Shown: positions 44,725 to 54,248, counted from the stretch's first letter. The stretch is 64,000 nucleotides of DNA from Bacteroidales bacterium (GCA_017464285.1 JAFUDT010000014.1:1-64000), one strand, 5' to 3'. Numbers and translations: made by a program. The notes: generated from the letters alone by a model not told the origin.

Positions 44725-45426
44725 ATGACACCCCTGCATTTTTCTCCCCACATGAGGCTGGCCGAACTGATTTCGGCCAATCACAACCTGATTCTGATAC
44801 TGCCCAGGTTGGGCATATCCCTGGGCTTCGGAGACAGGAGCGTCAGGGAAGTCTGTGTACAATACGATGTTCCGGAAGATTTTTTTCTGCTGCTCTGCAA
44901 TGTCTATTCCTTTGAGGACTATCGACCCGGCCGCAAGGAAATCGAGCATACCGACATGCACCTGCTGGCACACTATCTGCGAAAATCCCATCAGGACTAT
45001 CTCGATCGGCTGAAACACATAGAGCGGCATCTGCAGCAGCTGGCCGGACAGGTGGAGCCCAAATACGGCCAACTGCTCACCGGTTTCTATGAGGAATATC
45101 AGCAGGAGGTCATCGAACACTTCGACTGCGAGGAAAAAATCGTGTTCCCCTACATGCAGCAACTTGAAGACGGCGGGACGATGCCAGAAGGAACAGAGGG
45201 TTTTTCCATCGCCCGTTTCAAACATGTGCACGGCAATGTTCACGACAAGCTGAACGACCTGACGGGCATCATTTTCAAATATCTGCCCGGCAACGTATTC
45301 CCCAAGGAATCCATTGAACTGATTTTCGATATTTTCCAGATATCAATTGATCTGGACCGGCACACTCTGGTCGAGAACAAAGTGCTGGTACCCTACGTAG
45401 AACACTTGGAAAGAATCAGGAAATGA
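44725..45426 (+). CDS. Hemerythrin (HHE)-domain protein, RIC/YtfE-like
   Basis: The 233-residue cytoplasmic protein has an N-terminal region (RLAELISANHNLILILPRLGISLGFGDRSVREVC) similar to the ScdA_N-type start of iron-sulfur repair proteins. A four-helix hemerythrin domain follows. Possible di-iron ligands are seen in HTDMHLLAHYLRKSHQDYL, the H-x-x-x-E pair of IEHFDCEEKIVFPYM, and FKHVHGNVHDKL. Members sense or detoxify NO and oxygen or repair Fe-S clusters. The gene overlaps the following regulator gene by four bases (ATGA) and faces feoAB, pointing to an iron or nitrosative-stress role. Confidence 0.82.
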   Translation: MTPLHFSPHMRLAELISANHNLILILPRLGISLGFGDRSVREVCVQYDVPEDFFLLLCNVYSFEDYRPGRKEIEHTDMHLLAHYLRKSHQDYLDRLKHIERHLQQLAGQVEPKYGQLLTGFYEEYQQEVIEHFDCEEKIVFPYMQQLEDGGTMPEGTEGFSIARFKHVHGNVHDKLNDLTGIIFKYLPGNVFPKESIELIFDIFQISIDLDRHTLVENKVLVPYVEHLERIRK

Positions 45427-46016
45427 CAGTACAAGGCAAATACAGTGTGCTGATAGTTGAACCTTCGGAAATCATCGTCGAAGGCCTTTTGTCCATATTG
45501 AAAGAATCCCATCGCTTTGATTGTCTTCATCCACTGACAGACGGAGCCTTTTTGGCAGACAGCATAGCCGGCAGCCGGCCGGATCTGCTGCTGGTAAATC
45601 CCACTCTGTTCCCCGTTTCAGGCAAGAATTCACTGCGGGCTATTCTCCAGACTTCTCCCTCGACCATACCGGTGGCCATCGTCTACCAATATGTCGAGCA
45701 CGCGCTGCTGGACAGCAGCCGTATGGTGCTGGATATCCGCTGTCCACGCGAAGAAATGCTGACCAGCCTGATGGATATCCTGCAGGAAAAGCCTCAGCCT
45801 AAAACGCTGGCCGATATAGATTACGAGCTGTCCGAGCGGGAAAAAGATGTGCTGGCCCTGGTGGCAAAGGGGCTGATCAACAAGGAAATCGCCGACCGGC
45901 TGAATATCTCTGTCCACACGGTCATCACCCATCGCAAAAACATTGTCCGCAAAACAGGTATCAAGACCGTTGCCGGTCTGACGGTCTATGCCTTGATGAG
46001 GGGCATCATCCAGTAA
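45423..46016 (+). CDS. LuxR-family regulator with degenerate receiver domain
   Basis: The 197-residue protein has a receiver-like N-terminal half and a LuxR/GerE helix-turn-helix from about residue 135 (LSEREKDVLALVAKGLINKEIADRLNISVHTVITHRKNI). In the receiver the first acidic pair reads VEP. The phospho-acceptor position is Asn in DLLLVNPTLF instead of Asp, and no clear conserved Lys is seen. Phosphorylation by a kinase is therefore unlikely. Translation is coupled to the hemerythrin gene, which suggests that protein is its sensor or that both belong to one response. Targets could include the divergent feoAB. Confidence 0.85.
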   Translation: MTVQGKYSVLIVEPSEIIVEGLLSILKESHRFDCLHPLTDGAFLADSIAGSRPDLLLVNPTLFPVSGKNSLRAILQTSPSTIPVAIVYQYVEHALLDSSRMVLDIRCPREEMLTSLMDILQEKPQPKTLADIDYELSEREKDVLALVAKGLINKEIADRLNISVHTVITHRKNIVRKTGIKTVAGLTVYALMRGIIQ

Positions 46017-46051
46017 AAGGCATTATTTCACGTCATGTCAGGGCAAAGATG

Positions 46052-46059
46052 TATCTTTG
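46052..46059 (+). promoter_or_regulatory. Predicted -7 box of the LTA-synthase-family gene
   Basis: TATCTTTG is an exact TAnnTTTG -7 box. It lies inside the possible upstream reading frame from ATG 46035, so it favours ATG 46080 as the start. A weak -33 (TTTC at 46026) is 22 bases upstream. Confidence 0.55.
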
Positions 46060-46079
46060 CTCCGAAAAAACATCAGGGT

Positions 46080-47972
46080 ATGTGTTGCAGAATATCATTT
46101 ATCGGCAAAATCAACCAAGTAGCCCCTACATTAAGTCGATGGCAGGCCTTTCTGAGGGTTTTCCTCATTTTTCTGCTGGTTTTCGTAGTCGCGAAACTGG
46201 TTTTCATGGTCTGGTATCACAGCTTGCTTGAGGCATGCAGCCTGGGGGAGATCCTGGCCGTCCTGTGGCACGGGCTCAAGTTGGACGCCTCGGTAGCGGC
46301 CTATCTGACAGCCATTCCAGGCTTGATACTCGTTGCCTCTGTCTGGACAGAGCCTAAAATCACTTCTCGCTTGCTGAAGGTTTATTTCCGGCTGATTTCC
46401 TTCATCGTCAGCATCATCCTGGTGGTCGACCTGGTGCTCTACGGCTATTGGGGCTTCCGGCTGGACTCCACTCCGCTGTTCTACCTGCGTCAGCCGAAAG
46501 ATGCGATGGCATCGGCCAGCTGGTATGAAGTGGTTTTCGGAGCCCTGGCCATCTGCCTGCTTACATGGCTCATTGCCCGTTGGCTGGACAAGGCCGTCGC
46601 CAACCGGACGATGAGACGGCCTGCCAGTCGAGTGTTATCCTCATCGGGACTATTGTGCTTGACCGCCCTGCTGTTCCTGCCCATCCGGGGCGGGGTAACA
46701 GTTTCGACCATGAATACAGGGCAAGTATATTTCAGCCAGAAGAGTTTTTTGAACCATGCGGCTGTCAATCCGGCCTTCAGCCTGTTTGAATCCCTGAGCA
46801 ATGACCAGGATTTCGGCAGCCAGTATCGGTATTTGCCGCCGCAGGAAGCCGACAGCCTGTTTGCCACCATGCAGGACAGGGCCGTCCGGCACTGTTCCTC
46901 TCCAATATCGGACAGTCCCAAGGAAGCGCTTTTCAACAGCCGGCGGCCCAATGTCATCGTAGTGATACTCGAAAGCTTTATGTCAGCGGTCATTGAACCG
47001 CTTGGCGGCATTCCCCGGGTGGCACCCTGTCTGAGCCGTCTGGGCGAGGAAGGTATCCTGCTAACCAACTTCTATGGCAACAGTTTTCGTACCGACCGGG
47101 GAATGGTCTCCATTCTAAGCGGTTATCCCGCCCAGCCGATCACCAGCATCATGAAGTTTCCACGCAAAGTGGAGCAGCTGCCCTCTTTTCCGAAAAGAAT
47201 GGCCGAGAACGGCTACGATCTACAGTATTACTACGGTGGTGACGCCAATTTCACCAATATGCGCTCCTATCTGACATCCTGCGGCTTCAGCCGAATTATC
47301 AGCGACGTGGATTTTCCCATCAAGGACAGGCTGTCCAAATGGGGAGCCTTGGACGGTATCGTTTTCGAGCGGCTCGGGGCCGACCTTTCACAGCCCTTGC
47401 AAGAACCTTTTCTCAAAGTCTTGCAGACTTCCAGCAGTCATGAGCCCTTTGATGTGCCCATGAAACGTTTCGAGGATCCCTACCTGAACGCCGTCTGCTA
47501 CACCGACAGCTGCCTGGGGGTCTTTGTGGAGGGTTTCCGGCAGAGCCCTCTGTGGGACAGCACCGTCATTGTCTTTGTTCCCGACCATGCCATGCGCTGG
47601 CCATTCGATATCGAAAACCATGTCATCGAACGCTATCGGATTCCGCTGATTCTCTGCGGCGGTGCTGTCAAAGGGCCGCGGCGTATCGACACCTGGGCCT
47701 CGCAAATAGACATCGCTGCCACCCTGCTCACACAGCTCGGCATGGATCATAGTGATTTTGCCTTCAGCAAAGATATTCTGGATCCAGCGTCTCCGCATTT
47801 CGCCTTCTACACCTGCCCGAACTTCTTCGGTTACCTCAACGACGAATTCTCCTTGATATACAACTGCGACACGGATACCCGTATCGCAGGACAAGGCGAG
47901 GACCTGGAAAAGCATACCCGCGAGGGACAGGCCTTTCTCCAAAAACTCTACGACGATTTGGGCAGCCGCTGA
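46080..47972 (+). CDS. LTA-synthase-family membrane sulfatase/phosphotransferase
   Basis: The start is ATG 46080, after the promoter at 46052-46059; ATG 46035 would add 15 residues. The product has 630 residues. The N-terminal part has about five membrane helices (FLRVFLIFLLVFVVAKLVFMVWY, AAYLTAIPGLILVASVW, LISFIVSIILVVDLVLYGYWG and others). The extracytoplasmic sulfatase-fold domain starts near NVIVVILESFMSAVI, with the catalytic Thr expected in the FRTDRGMVSILSGYPAQP stretch, and metal ligands in SSHEPFDVP and VFVPDHAMRW. Family members transfer glycerol phosphate or phosphoethanolamine to envelope glycans. The actual acceptor in Bacteroidota is unclear. Confidence 0.85.
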   Translation: MCCRISFIGKINQVAPTLSRWQAFLRVFLIFLLVFVVAKLVFMVWYHSLLEACSLGEILAVLWHGLKLDASVAAYLTAIPGLILVASVWTEPKITSRLLKVYFRLISFIVSIILVVDLVLYGYWGFRLDSTPLFYLRQPKDAMASASWYEVVFGALAICLLTWLIARWLDKAVANRTMRRPASRVLSSSGLLCLTALLFLPIRGGVTVSTMNTGQVYFSQKSFLNHAAVNPAFSLFESLSNDQDFGSQYRYLPPQEADSLFATMQDRAVRHCSSPISDSPKEALFNSRRPNVIVVILESFMSAVIEPLGGIPRVAPCLSRLGEEGILLTNFYGNSFRTDRGMVSILSGYPAQPITSIMKFPRKVEQLPSFPKRMAENGYDLQYYYGGDANFTNMRSYLTSCGFSRIISDVDFPIKDRLSKWGALDGIVFERLGADLSQPLQEPFLKVLQTSSSHEPFDVPMKRFEDPYLNAVCYTDSCLGVFVEGFRQSPLWDSTVIVFVPDHAMRWPFDIENHVIERYRIPLILCGGAVKGPRRIDTWASQIDIAATLLTQLGMDHSDFAFSKDILDPASPHFAFYTCPNFFGYLNDEFSLIYNCDTDTRIAGQGEDLEKHTREGQAFLQKLYDDLGSR

Positions 47973-47973
47973 T

Positions 47974-48432
47974 CTAAAGTCGGTGTCGCAGGAAACCGAA
48001 CAAGGCCCCGCAACCCAGGACGAGATCCTGCCAAGTAGTTTCAAAATCGCCCGTGTACCAAGGATCGGCCACTTCGCGCGGCTGTCCGGCAAAGGACATC
48101 AACAGCGAGACTTTATGATTGGGGTCATCGCCCACAAAGGGGCGCATATTACGCAAATTCATGCCGTCCATGGCCACCAGATAATCATAGTGCCGGTAGT
48201 CGCCAGCCGTCATCTGACGGGCGGTCTTGCCGGCACATTCCAGCCCGTGTTCGGCCAGTTTACGCCGGGCCGGAGGATAGACAGGATTGCCCAGTTCTTC
48301 CGTGCTGGTAGCAGCCGAGGCAATCTCGAACTGCGATGTGAGACCGGCCCTGGCCACCAGATCCTTCATGATGAATTCGGCCATCGGACTACGGCAAATG
48401 TTGCCATGACAGACAAAAAGAATACGGATCAT
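47974..48432 (-). CDS. Low-molecular-weight protein tyrosine phosphatase
   Basis: The start is at 48432 (MIRILFVCHGNICRSPMAEF), giving 152 residues; ATG 48456 would overlap the previous gene. The P-loop CHGNICRS (C-x5-R, Cys8 to Arg14) and the general-acid segment DPWYTGDFETTW are intact, so it should be active. Bacterial members dephosphorylate tyrosine kinases of capsule production or other protein targets. It ends one base from the convergent LTA-synthase-family gene and lies last in the thr-operon strand run. Confidence 0.92.
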   Translation of the reverse strand: MIRILFVCHGNICRSPMAEFIMKDLVARAGLTSQFEIASAATSTEELGNPVYPPARRKLAEHGLECAGKTARQMTAGDYRHYDYLVAMDGMNLRNMRPFVGDDPNHKVSLLMSFAGQPREVADPWYTGDFETTWQDLVLGCGALFGFLRHRL

Positions 48433-48452
48433 AGCTGCCTGTGGCGATACAG

Positions 48453-49079
48453 TCACTCATTCACGGCAGTAAGCGGATCCTCCTGTCGAAGGTCTTCGTA
48501 GAAGGCTGCCATGCTTACATACATATACGGTATTACCCACAACAGGCCGATGCCCAAACTGATGATACTCAGCAGTATCCACCCGATAAAACTAAACTGC
48601 AGGCAGAAAAGCTGCCATTTATGTCCCTTCATCATACGGCGGCTGCGACGCAGGGTCTCGACCTCGGAAATCTCCGGCTCGTCATAGGCAATGAACTCGG
48701 CCATCGAATAGGCCAGTTCCAGGATGATGCCCGGCACAATCAGCAGGGCAAAGCCCAAAAGGACCATGATCATTTTGAAAAACTCCACCAGGAAGGCCCT
48801 GCTATAGGGTTTGAACGCCAGTCTGAAGGCATTCTCGACACAATTGTCCTTCTGCCCCCGGAAGAAGAGCAGCAGTGACAGAATCATGGCATAATTGAGG
48901 GGCATGGTGATGAGGATACCCAGAACACTCAGCCAGGGACGATTCAGGATGACATAGGTGAAGGAACCTTCCACTCCGGAACAGATAAAAGACACCAGAA
49001 GGACGGCCAGCACCGGCTGAGACCAGTTGCCCTTGAGGGCCGCGCGGGCTTGAGCCCGGTATTCAGCATTTTTTCTCAT
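48453..49079 (-). CDS. DUF975-family membrane protein
   Basis: The 208-residue protein begins MRKNAEYRAQARAALKGNW, the standard N-terminus of DUF975 proteins. It has about five membrane segments (PVLAVLLVSFICSGV, VLGILITMPLNYAMILSLLLFF, MIMVLLGFALLIVPGIILELAYSM, WILLSIISLGIGLLWVIPYMYVSMAAFYEDL). Helix-flanking ISEVETLRRSRRMMKGHKWQLF is also typical. Function is not established. It follows thrC by 32 bases. Confidence 0.82.
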   Translation of the reverse strand: MRKNAEYRAQARAALKGNWSQPVLAVLLVSFICSGVEGSFTYVILNRPWLSVLGILITMPLNYAMILSLLLFFRGQKDNCVENAFRLAFKPYSRAFLVEFFKMIMVLLGFALLIVPGIILELAYSMAEFIAYDEPEISEVETLRRSRRMMKGHKWQLFCLQFSFIGWILLSIISLGIGLLWVIPYMYVSMAAFYEDLRQEDPLTAVNE

Positions 49080-49111
49080 AGCGTGTACATTAATGGATAT
49101 AACATCTGCGG

Positions 49112-50455
49112 CTATTCCGCCTCTGACGACAAATAGCGTTTGAAATCCTCGAAAGAAGCTGTCATGGGCACCGATTGCTTGCGGCCATTCATAAAAGCCT
49201 GCAAGCTTTCGGGCAGTGTCACCGGCTCAGCGATGATACGCTCGACCGTATGTTTAAACTTGGCCGGATGGGCTGTTTCCAGAAAGACGCCCGACTCACC
49301 CGGCTGAAGGTTTTCCTGTAAGGCGCGATAACCGCAGGCTCCGTGAGGATCAAGCAAGTAGCGGTACTGTTGCCAGACCTGGAGAATAGTCTCGGCTATC
49401 TGCCGGTCGTCATAGGCAGCTCCCTGTACATGACGACAGACTGTGGCATGGTCATGGCCGTACAAATCCATGACCCGGACAAAATTACTGGGATCTCCGA
49501 CATCCATGGCATTAGCCAGTGTGGCAACCGAGGGACGAGGTTCGTAGTGACCGCTCCGGAGATATTTCAGGAAAATGTCATTACGATTGTTGGCAGCCAT
49601 GAAACGCTTGACGGGCAGGCCCATTTCCCAGGCAAAAAGACCGGCTGTAATGTTGCCGAAATTGCCGCTGGGAACACAGATAACCAATTCGTCATGGCCA
49701 TAGTCAGCAGGCAGACGGTCGCCGGTCTGCTCCATCCGGCGACGCTTCCACTGGGCATAGGCATTGAAGTAATAAAAAGACTGCGGCAGAAAACGGGCCA
49801 CATTGATTGAATTGGCCGATGTCAGATAGAGCTGTCTGTTGAGACTTTCGTCCATGAAAGCCGACTTGACCAGCCGCTGGCAGTCGTCAAAGGTGCCGTC
49901 CACCTCGACAGCAGTGATGTTCTGGCCCAGTGTCGTGAACTGCATTTCCTGAATATCGCTGACCAGACCTTTAGGATAAAGTACATAGACATGAATGCCT
50001 TCGACCCCCAGAAAACCGTTAGCTACGGCACTGCCTGTGTCGCCCGAGGTGGCCACCAGCACATTGACCTGGCGCTGCCCCTGCCGTCGGATGAAAAACC
50101 CCAGCAGACGGGCCATGAAACGGGCACCGACGTCCTTGAACGCCGAAGTGGGACCATGGAACAGTTCCAGACTGTCAATCCCTTGGCTGACAGTGACAAG
50201 AGGAGTTTCAAACGACAACGTGTCGCAAACAATCTGATGCAAGGTATCGACAGGAATATCCTCACCGAAATAGGCCTCGGCCACCCTGCAGGATATTTCC
50301 TTGAAACTCAGATCCTGAATACCTTCAAAAAAGGAAGCCGGCAAATGTACGATACGTTCTGGCATGTACAATCCGCGGTCAGGAGCAAGTCCTTTGACGA
50401 CAGCCTGTTCAAGAGAAGCCAGCGGAGCTTCGTGGTTGGTGCTGTAATATTTCAT
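49112..50455 (-). CDS. thrC: Threonine synthase
   Basis: The 447-residue PLP enzyme converts O-phosphohomoserine to threonine, the last pathway step. Seen: MKYYSTNHEAPLASLEQAVVKGLAPDRGLYMPE at the N-terminus, the PLP-lysine segment GPTSAFKDVGARFMARL, the phosphate-binding VATSGDTGSAVANGF and VPSGNFGNITAG. Its gene starts 3 bases after the stop of the phosphoglycerate-mutase-like gene, the third cistron of the thr operon. Confidence 0.95.
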   Translation of the reverse strand: MKYYSTNHEAPLASLEQAVVKGLAPDRGLYMPERIVHLPASFFEGIQDLSFKEISCRVAEAYFGEDIPVDTLHQIVCDTLSFETPLVTVSQGIDSLELFHGPTSAFKDVGARFMARLLGFFIRRQGQRQVNVLVATSGDTGSAVANGFLGVEGIHVYVLYPKGLVSDIQEMQFTTLGQNITAVEVDGTFDDCQRLVKSAFMDESLNRQLYLTSANSINVARFLPQSFYYFNAYAQWKRRRMEQTGDRLPADYGHDELVICVPSGNFGNITAGLFAWEMGLPVKRFMAANNRNDIFLKYLRSGHYEPRPSVATLANAMDVGDPSNFVRVMDLYGHDHATVCRHVQGAAYDDRQIAETILQVWQQYRYLLDPHGACGYRALQENLQPGESGVFLETAHPAKFKHTVERIIAEPVTLPESLQAFMNGRKQSVPMTASFEDFKRYLSSEAE

Positions 50456-50458
50456 GTT

Positions 50459-51706
50459 TCAGGAGATTTTTCCGTTAAAGAACTGACGGATAAATTCGTC
50501 GCCGTGCAACAGGCCGTAACTGCCCAGACGGGCTGACTGCTCATCGAAACAGCGGACACTGTCGGCGACAAAAGCCGTCTTGCCATCCGGTTCCAGACCC
50601 TGACTGCGCCAGATAAGGAAAGGGACAGGCAGAGCCATATGAAGCCTGGTACGGCAAAAAGTGGGATGGTCGGGCAGCACGGCAATGGTCAGCGGTTCCT
50701 GCCAGGTGGAGACCTCTTTGACAATAGGTTCCAGCAGGCGGTGATCAAGGTATTCGATAGTACGTATTTTCAGATCGACGTCGCCCTCGTGACCAGCCTC
50801 ATCGGAGGCTTCGACATGCAGGAAAACGAAATCTTTTTCTTTGAGAGCCTCAATGGCCGCCTGAGCCTTGCCCTCGTAGTTAGTATCATAAAGTCCCGTG
50901 GCTCCCTCCACTTCGACCGGCTCCAGACCAGCATACACTCCGATACCTTTGATGAGATCGACCGCAGAAATGACCGCTCCGCTGCGAATGCAGGGGAACA
51001 AACGGGTCATAGGTTCCATCGAGGGACGGTAGCCCGGTGACCAGGGCCAGACGGAGTTGGCCATATCTTTGCCGGCAGCCCGACGGGCCAGATTGACCGG
51101 ATGGGTGGGCAGGATTTCCTGAGACTTGAGGATGAATTCGTTAAGCAGGTCTGCTGTGGCCTGAGCTTCAGGAACGACGGGGCGGATCATCACGCCGGAC
51201 ACTTCCGCTCCAGGCACATCATGAGGCGGGGTACAAGTCAGGCGCTTGTCTCCGCCTTTGAGCAACAGCAGGTGACGATAAGAAATACCGGCACAAAGAC
51301 GCAGACTTTCCGATCCAAGTTTCTCATTCAAAAAATCAATCAGGCTGGCCGCTTCCTGATTGGAAATATGGCCGGCCGAATGATTCTTGATTTTACCGTC
51401 CTCAATGCAGATCAGGTTGCAGCGGGCGGCCATCACGCCGTCGTCGATATGCACCCCCATACTGGCAGCTTCCAGTGACCCGCGACCTTCGAACTGATGG
51501 CGGACATCGTAGCCCAAAAGTCCCATATTGGCTATCTCGCTGCCGGGAGCAAAGCCCTCGGGGACGGTTTCCAGCAGTCCGCAACGTCCTTCCCGGGCCA
51601 GGAAATCCATCATCGGGGTAAGGGCCGTCTGCAGTGGGGTCCTGCCGCCCAATGCCGTGATCGGCTCGTCGGCCATACCATCGCCTAAAACAATCAGATA
51701 TCGCAT
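50459..51706 (-). CDS. ApgM-type phosphoglycerate-mutase-like protein, candidate homoserine kinase
   Basis: The 415-residue protein belongs to the alkaline-phosphatase superfamily: MRYLIVLGDGMADEP (metal-binding Asp), PGSEIANMGLLGYDV with the catalytic Ser, and AVLPDHPTFC and HVEASDEAGHEGD carrying metal ligands near the C-terminus. Family annotation is cofactor-independent phosphoglycerate mutase. However it sits between thrA and thrC with gaps of 2 and 3 bases, and no GHMP-type thrB is present in the window. The position implies it supplies homoserine kinase activity, as has been proposed for such thr-linked homologs. The sequence alone does not decide this. Confidence 0.82.
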   Translation of the reverse strand: MRYLIVLGDGMADEPITALGGRTPLQTALTPMMDFLAREGRCGLLETVPEGFAPGSEIANMGLLGYDVRHQFEGRGSLEAASMGVHIDDGVMAARCNLICIEDGKIKNHSAGHISNQEAASLIDFLNEKLGSESLRLCAGISYRHLLLLKGGDKRLTCTPPHDVPGAEVSGVMIRPVVPEAQATADLLNEFILKSQEILPTHPVNLARRAAGKDMANSVWPWSPGYRPSMEPMTRLFPCIRSGAVISAVDLIKGIGVYAGLEPVEVEGATGLYDTNYEGKAQAAIEALKEKDFVFLHVEASDEAGHEGDVDLKIRTIEYLDHRLLEPIVKEVSTWQEPLTIAVLPDHPTFCRTRLHMALPVPFLIWRSQGLEPDGKTAFVADSVRCFDEQSARLGSYGLLHGDEFIRQFFNGKIS

Positions 51707-51708
51707 CG

Positions 51709-54144
51709 CTAACGGATATTGGCAATCGAAATAATGTCACCGAAAACACCGGCAGCCGTCACGCCGGCCCCTGCGCCGTAACCCTTGATGACCATCGGGT
51801 CTTCAAAATAGCGCTCAGTCTGGATGAGGATAATGTTGTTGCTGCCCTCCAGATCGTAGAACGGATGGCGCTGATCGACAGCCTGCAGCCCTACCGAGCA
51901 ACGGCCGTTCTCCATCTTGGCCACGAAACGCCATTTTTTACCCTCTTTTTCCAGCACTTTGCGACGGGCCTCGAAATCGGCATCCATCTGGGGAATACGC
52001 TGCCAGAAATCATCCAGCGTGCCTTCGAAATAATCAGAGGGAATAAACAGGTTTTTCTCGACATCCTCCTGCTCCACCCGATAACCTGCTTCACGGGCCA
52101 GAATGACCAACTTGCGGATGACATCTGTACCACTGAGGTCGATACGCGGATCAGGCTCGGAGAATCGAGCTTCCTGGGCCATACGGATGGTACGGCTCAA
52201 AGGTATTTCCTGACTGATGGTATTGAATATGTAGTTGAGTGTCCCAGAGAGCACCGCCTCGATTTTCAGCACCCGGTCACCGCTGTATATCAAACTGTTC
52301 ATGGTGTTGATAATAGGCAGGCCTGCGCCGACGTTGGTCTCAAACAGATACTTGACACCTTTGCGACGTGCCAGCTCCTTCAGACCGGCATAGTTGTCAT
52401 AGGCCGAAGATGCAGCTATCTTGTTGGCCGCCACGACCGAAACATTTTCGGCCAGCAGATCATGATAGAGCGCTGCAATTTTAGGCGAGGCCGTACAATC
52501 GACAAAGACCGAGTTGAAGATGTTCATCTTAAGAATCTCGTCACGCAGCAACTCAGGGGAAGTAGGCTGCCCCTGGGTGCGCAACAGTTCCTTGTAATGT
52601 TCCAGGTCGATGCCTTCACGGCTGAAAATGGCATCGTTGATGTCGGCTATACCGACCACATTGAGTTTCAATGAGTTCTCCGCCATCAACTTGGGTTGCT
52701 GCTGACGAATCTGTTCAAGCAGGCTGCCCCCCACGGTTCCTATACCCGTCAGGAAGACATTCAACACCTGATACTCGCTCAGGAAGAAAGAATCATGAAT
52801 GACATTCAGCGTCTTGCGCAAATGCTCGGCTTTGACCACAAAAGAGATATTTGTCTCGGAAGCACCCTGGGCACAGGCAATGACATTAATGCCGTTGCGT
52901 CCCAGCGTCGAGAACAGCTTACCGGCAATGCCGGGTGTCCGCTTCATGCCTTCGCCCACGACGGCTACCGTGGCCAGATTCTTTTCGGCAAAGATGTCGC
53001 TGATTTCACCGCTCTCGATTTCATAGGCAAATTCCTCACGCAACAGACGTACCGTGGCGTCGGCATCCTCGTCTTTGACACCGATAGTGGTGGTATTCTC
53101 CGAAGAAGCCTGCGATACGAGGAATACACTGATACCCGACTTGGCCAACGAACGGAAAATGCGGTAGTTGACACCGATTACCCCGACCATTCCAAGACCC
53201 TGCATCGTGACCAGACTGGTCTGACTGATGGAGGAAATACCCTTGATGGCCTTGCTGTGGTGGGCATCGCCTTCCTTGGTGATGAAAGTGCCCGGAGCCG
53301 AAGGATTGAAGGTGTTCTTGATACGGATGGGAATATTCTCGTGATAGACCGGATAGATGGTCGGCGGATAAATGACCTTGGCACCGAAGTTGCAGAGTTC
53401 CATCGCTTCGACGAAACTCAGCTGTTCGATGACATAGGCACTGTTGATGACTTTGGGATCGGCCGTCATGAAACCGTCCACATCGGTCCAGATTTCCAGT
53501 TCACGAGCTTTAAGTTCGCTGGCCAGGATGGCCGCCGTATAGTCCGAACCACCCCTGCCTATGTTGGTCGTCTCACCGGTTTCGGCACTGGAAGAGATGA
53601 AGCCGCCCAGAACCAGTCTGTCGGGCAGCTGGGCAAGATGTTCATGAATACTCTTGGATGTAGCCTGGAAATCGACCACATCCTTATTGAACTTGCGTTC
53701 GGTACGAATCAGGCAACGGCTGTCGATATGCCTGGCCTTGAGCAACTCTGCCACCATCTCTGATGAGATGCGCTCGCCATAGCTCAGGATGACTGACTCA
53801 GACTTGGCCGAAAGGTCGTGGATAAGGCAGACTCCCTTGAAAATATTGCTCAGTTCGTCGATTTTGGCGTTGACCATAGTCAGGACACGCTGCCGGTCGT
53901 TGGCATCAAATACCTGTTCAATCAACTCGATGTGCATCCGGCGCATACTGGTCACGTTGGCTTCATAGGCAGCATCGCCGGCGGCAGCCAACTGAGATGT
54001 TTTGACGAGCAGGTCGGTCATACCGGCGATGGCCGATACGACAATGATGAGTGATTTTTCATGTTCCTCCGCAACAACTTTGCTGATATTGAGCAGTCCT
54101 TCTACAGAGCCCACGGAGGTTCCTCCGAATTTTAATACTTTCAT
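51709..54144 (-). CDS. thrA: Bifunctional aspartate kinase/homoserine dehydrogenase I
   Basis: ATG 54144 (MKVLKFGGTSVGSVEG) begins 811 residues; an in-frame extension to 54189 is not needed. The aspartate kinase domain covers about residues 1-290 (IGRGGSDYTAAILASELKA). A paired ACT regulatory region follows (MVGVIGVNYRIFRSLAKSGIS; NGINVIACAQGASETNISFVV). Homoserine dehydrogenase starts near residue 460 with VFLTGIGTVGGSLLEQI and ends with the GAGAGVTAAGVFGDI region. The ACT pair suggests feedback by threonine. It opens the thr operon and is preceded by a leader peptide and hairpins consistent with attenuation. Confidence 0.95.
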   Translation of the reverse strand: MKVLKFGGTSVGSVEGLLNISKVVAEEHEKSLIIVVSAIAGMTDLLVKTSQLAAAGDAAYEANVTSMRRMHIELIEQVFDANDRQRVLTMVNAKIDELSNIFKGVCLIHDLSAKSESVILSYGERISSEMVAELLKARHIDSRCLIRTERKFNKDVVDFQATSKSIHEHLAQLPDRLVLGGFISSSAETGETTNIGRGGSDYTAAILASELKARELEIWTDVDGFMTADPKVINSAYVIEQLSFVEAMELCNFGAKVIYPPTIYPVYHENIPIRIKNTFNPSAPGTFITKEGDAHHSKAIKGISSISQTSLVTMQGLGMVGVIGVNYRIFRSLAKSGISVFLVSQASSENTTTIGVKDEDADATVRLLREEFAYEIESGEISDIFAEKNLATVAVVGEGMKRTPGIAGKLFSTLGRNGINVIACAQGASETNISFVVKAEHLRKTLNVIHDSFFLSEYQVLNVFLTGIGTVGGSLLEQIRQQQPKLMAENSLKLNVVGIADINDAIFSREGIDLEHYKELLRTQGQPTSPELLRDEILKMNIFNSVFVDCTASPKIAALYHDLLAENVSVVAANKIAASSAYDNYAGLKELARRKGVKYLFETNVGAGLPIINTMNSLIYSGDRVLKIEAVLSGTLNYIFNTISQEIPLSRTIRMAQEARFSEPDPRIDLSGTDVIRKLVILAREAGYRVEQEDVEKNLFIPSDYFEGTLDDFWQRIPQMDADFEARRKVLEKEGKKWRFVAKMENGRCSVGLQAVDQRHPFYDLEGSNNIILIQTERYFEDPMVIKGYGAGAGVTAAGVFGDIISIANIR

Positions 54145-54248
54145 AATCTCACTACGTTCGATTATAGGATACAGGCGGCGCCTCAGCATAAGAGCAAGCT
54201 CTTCTGCATTCGGCTTGCACTGTATCGTATGTTATGGATTGGTGTTTG

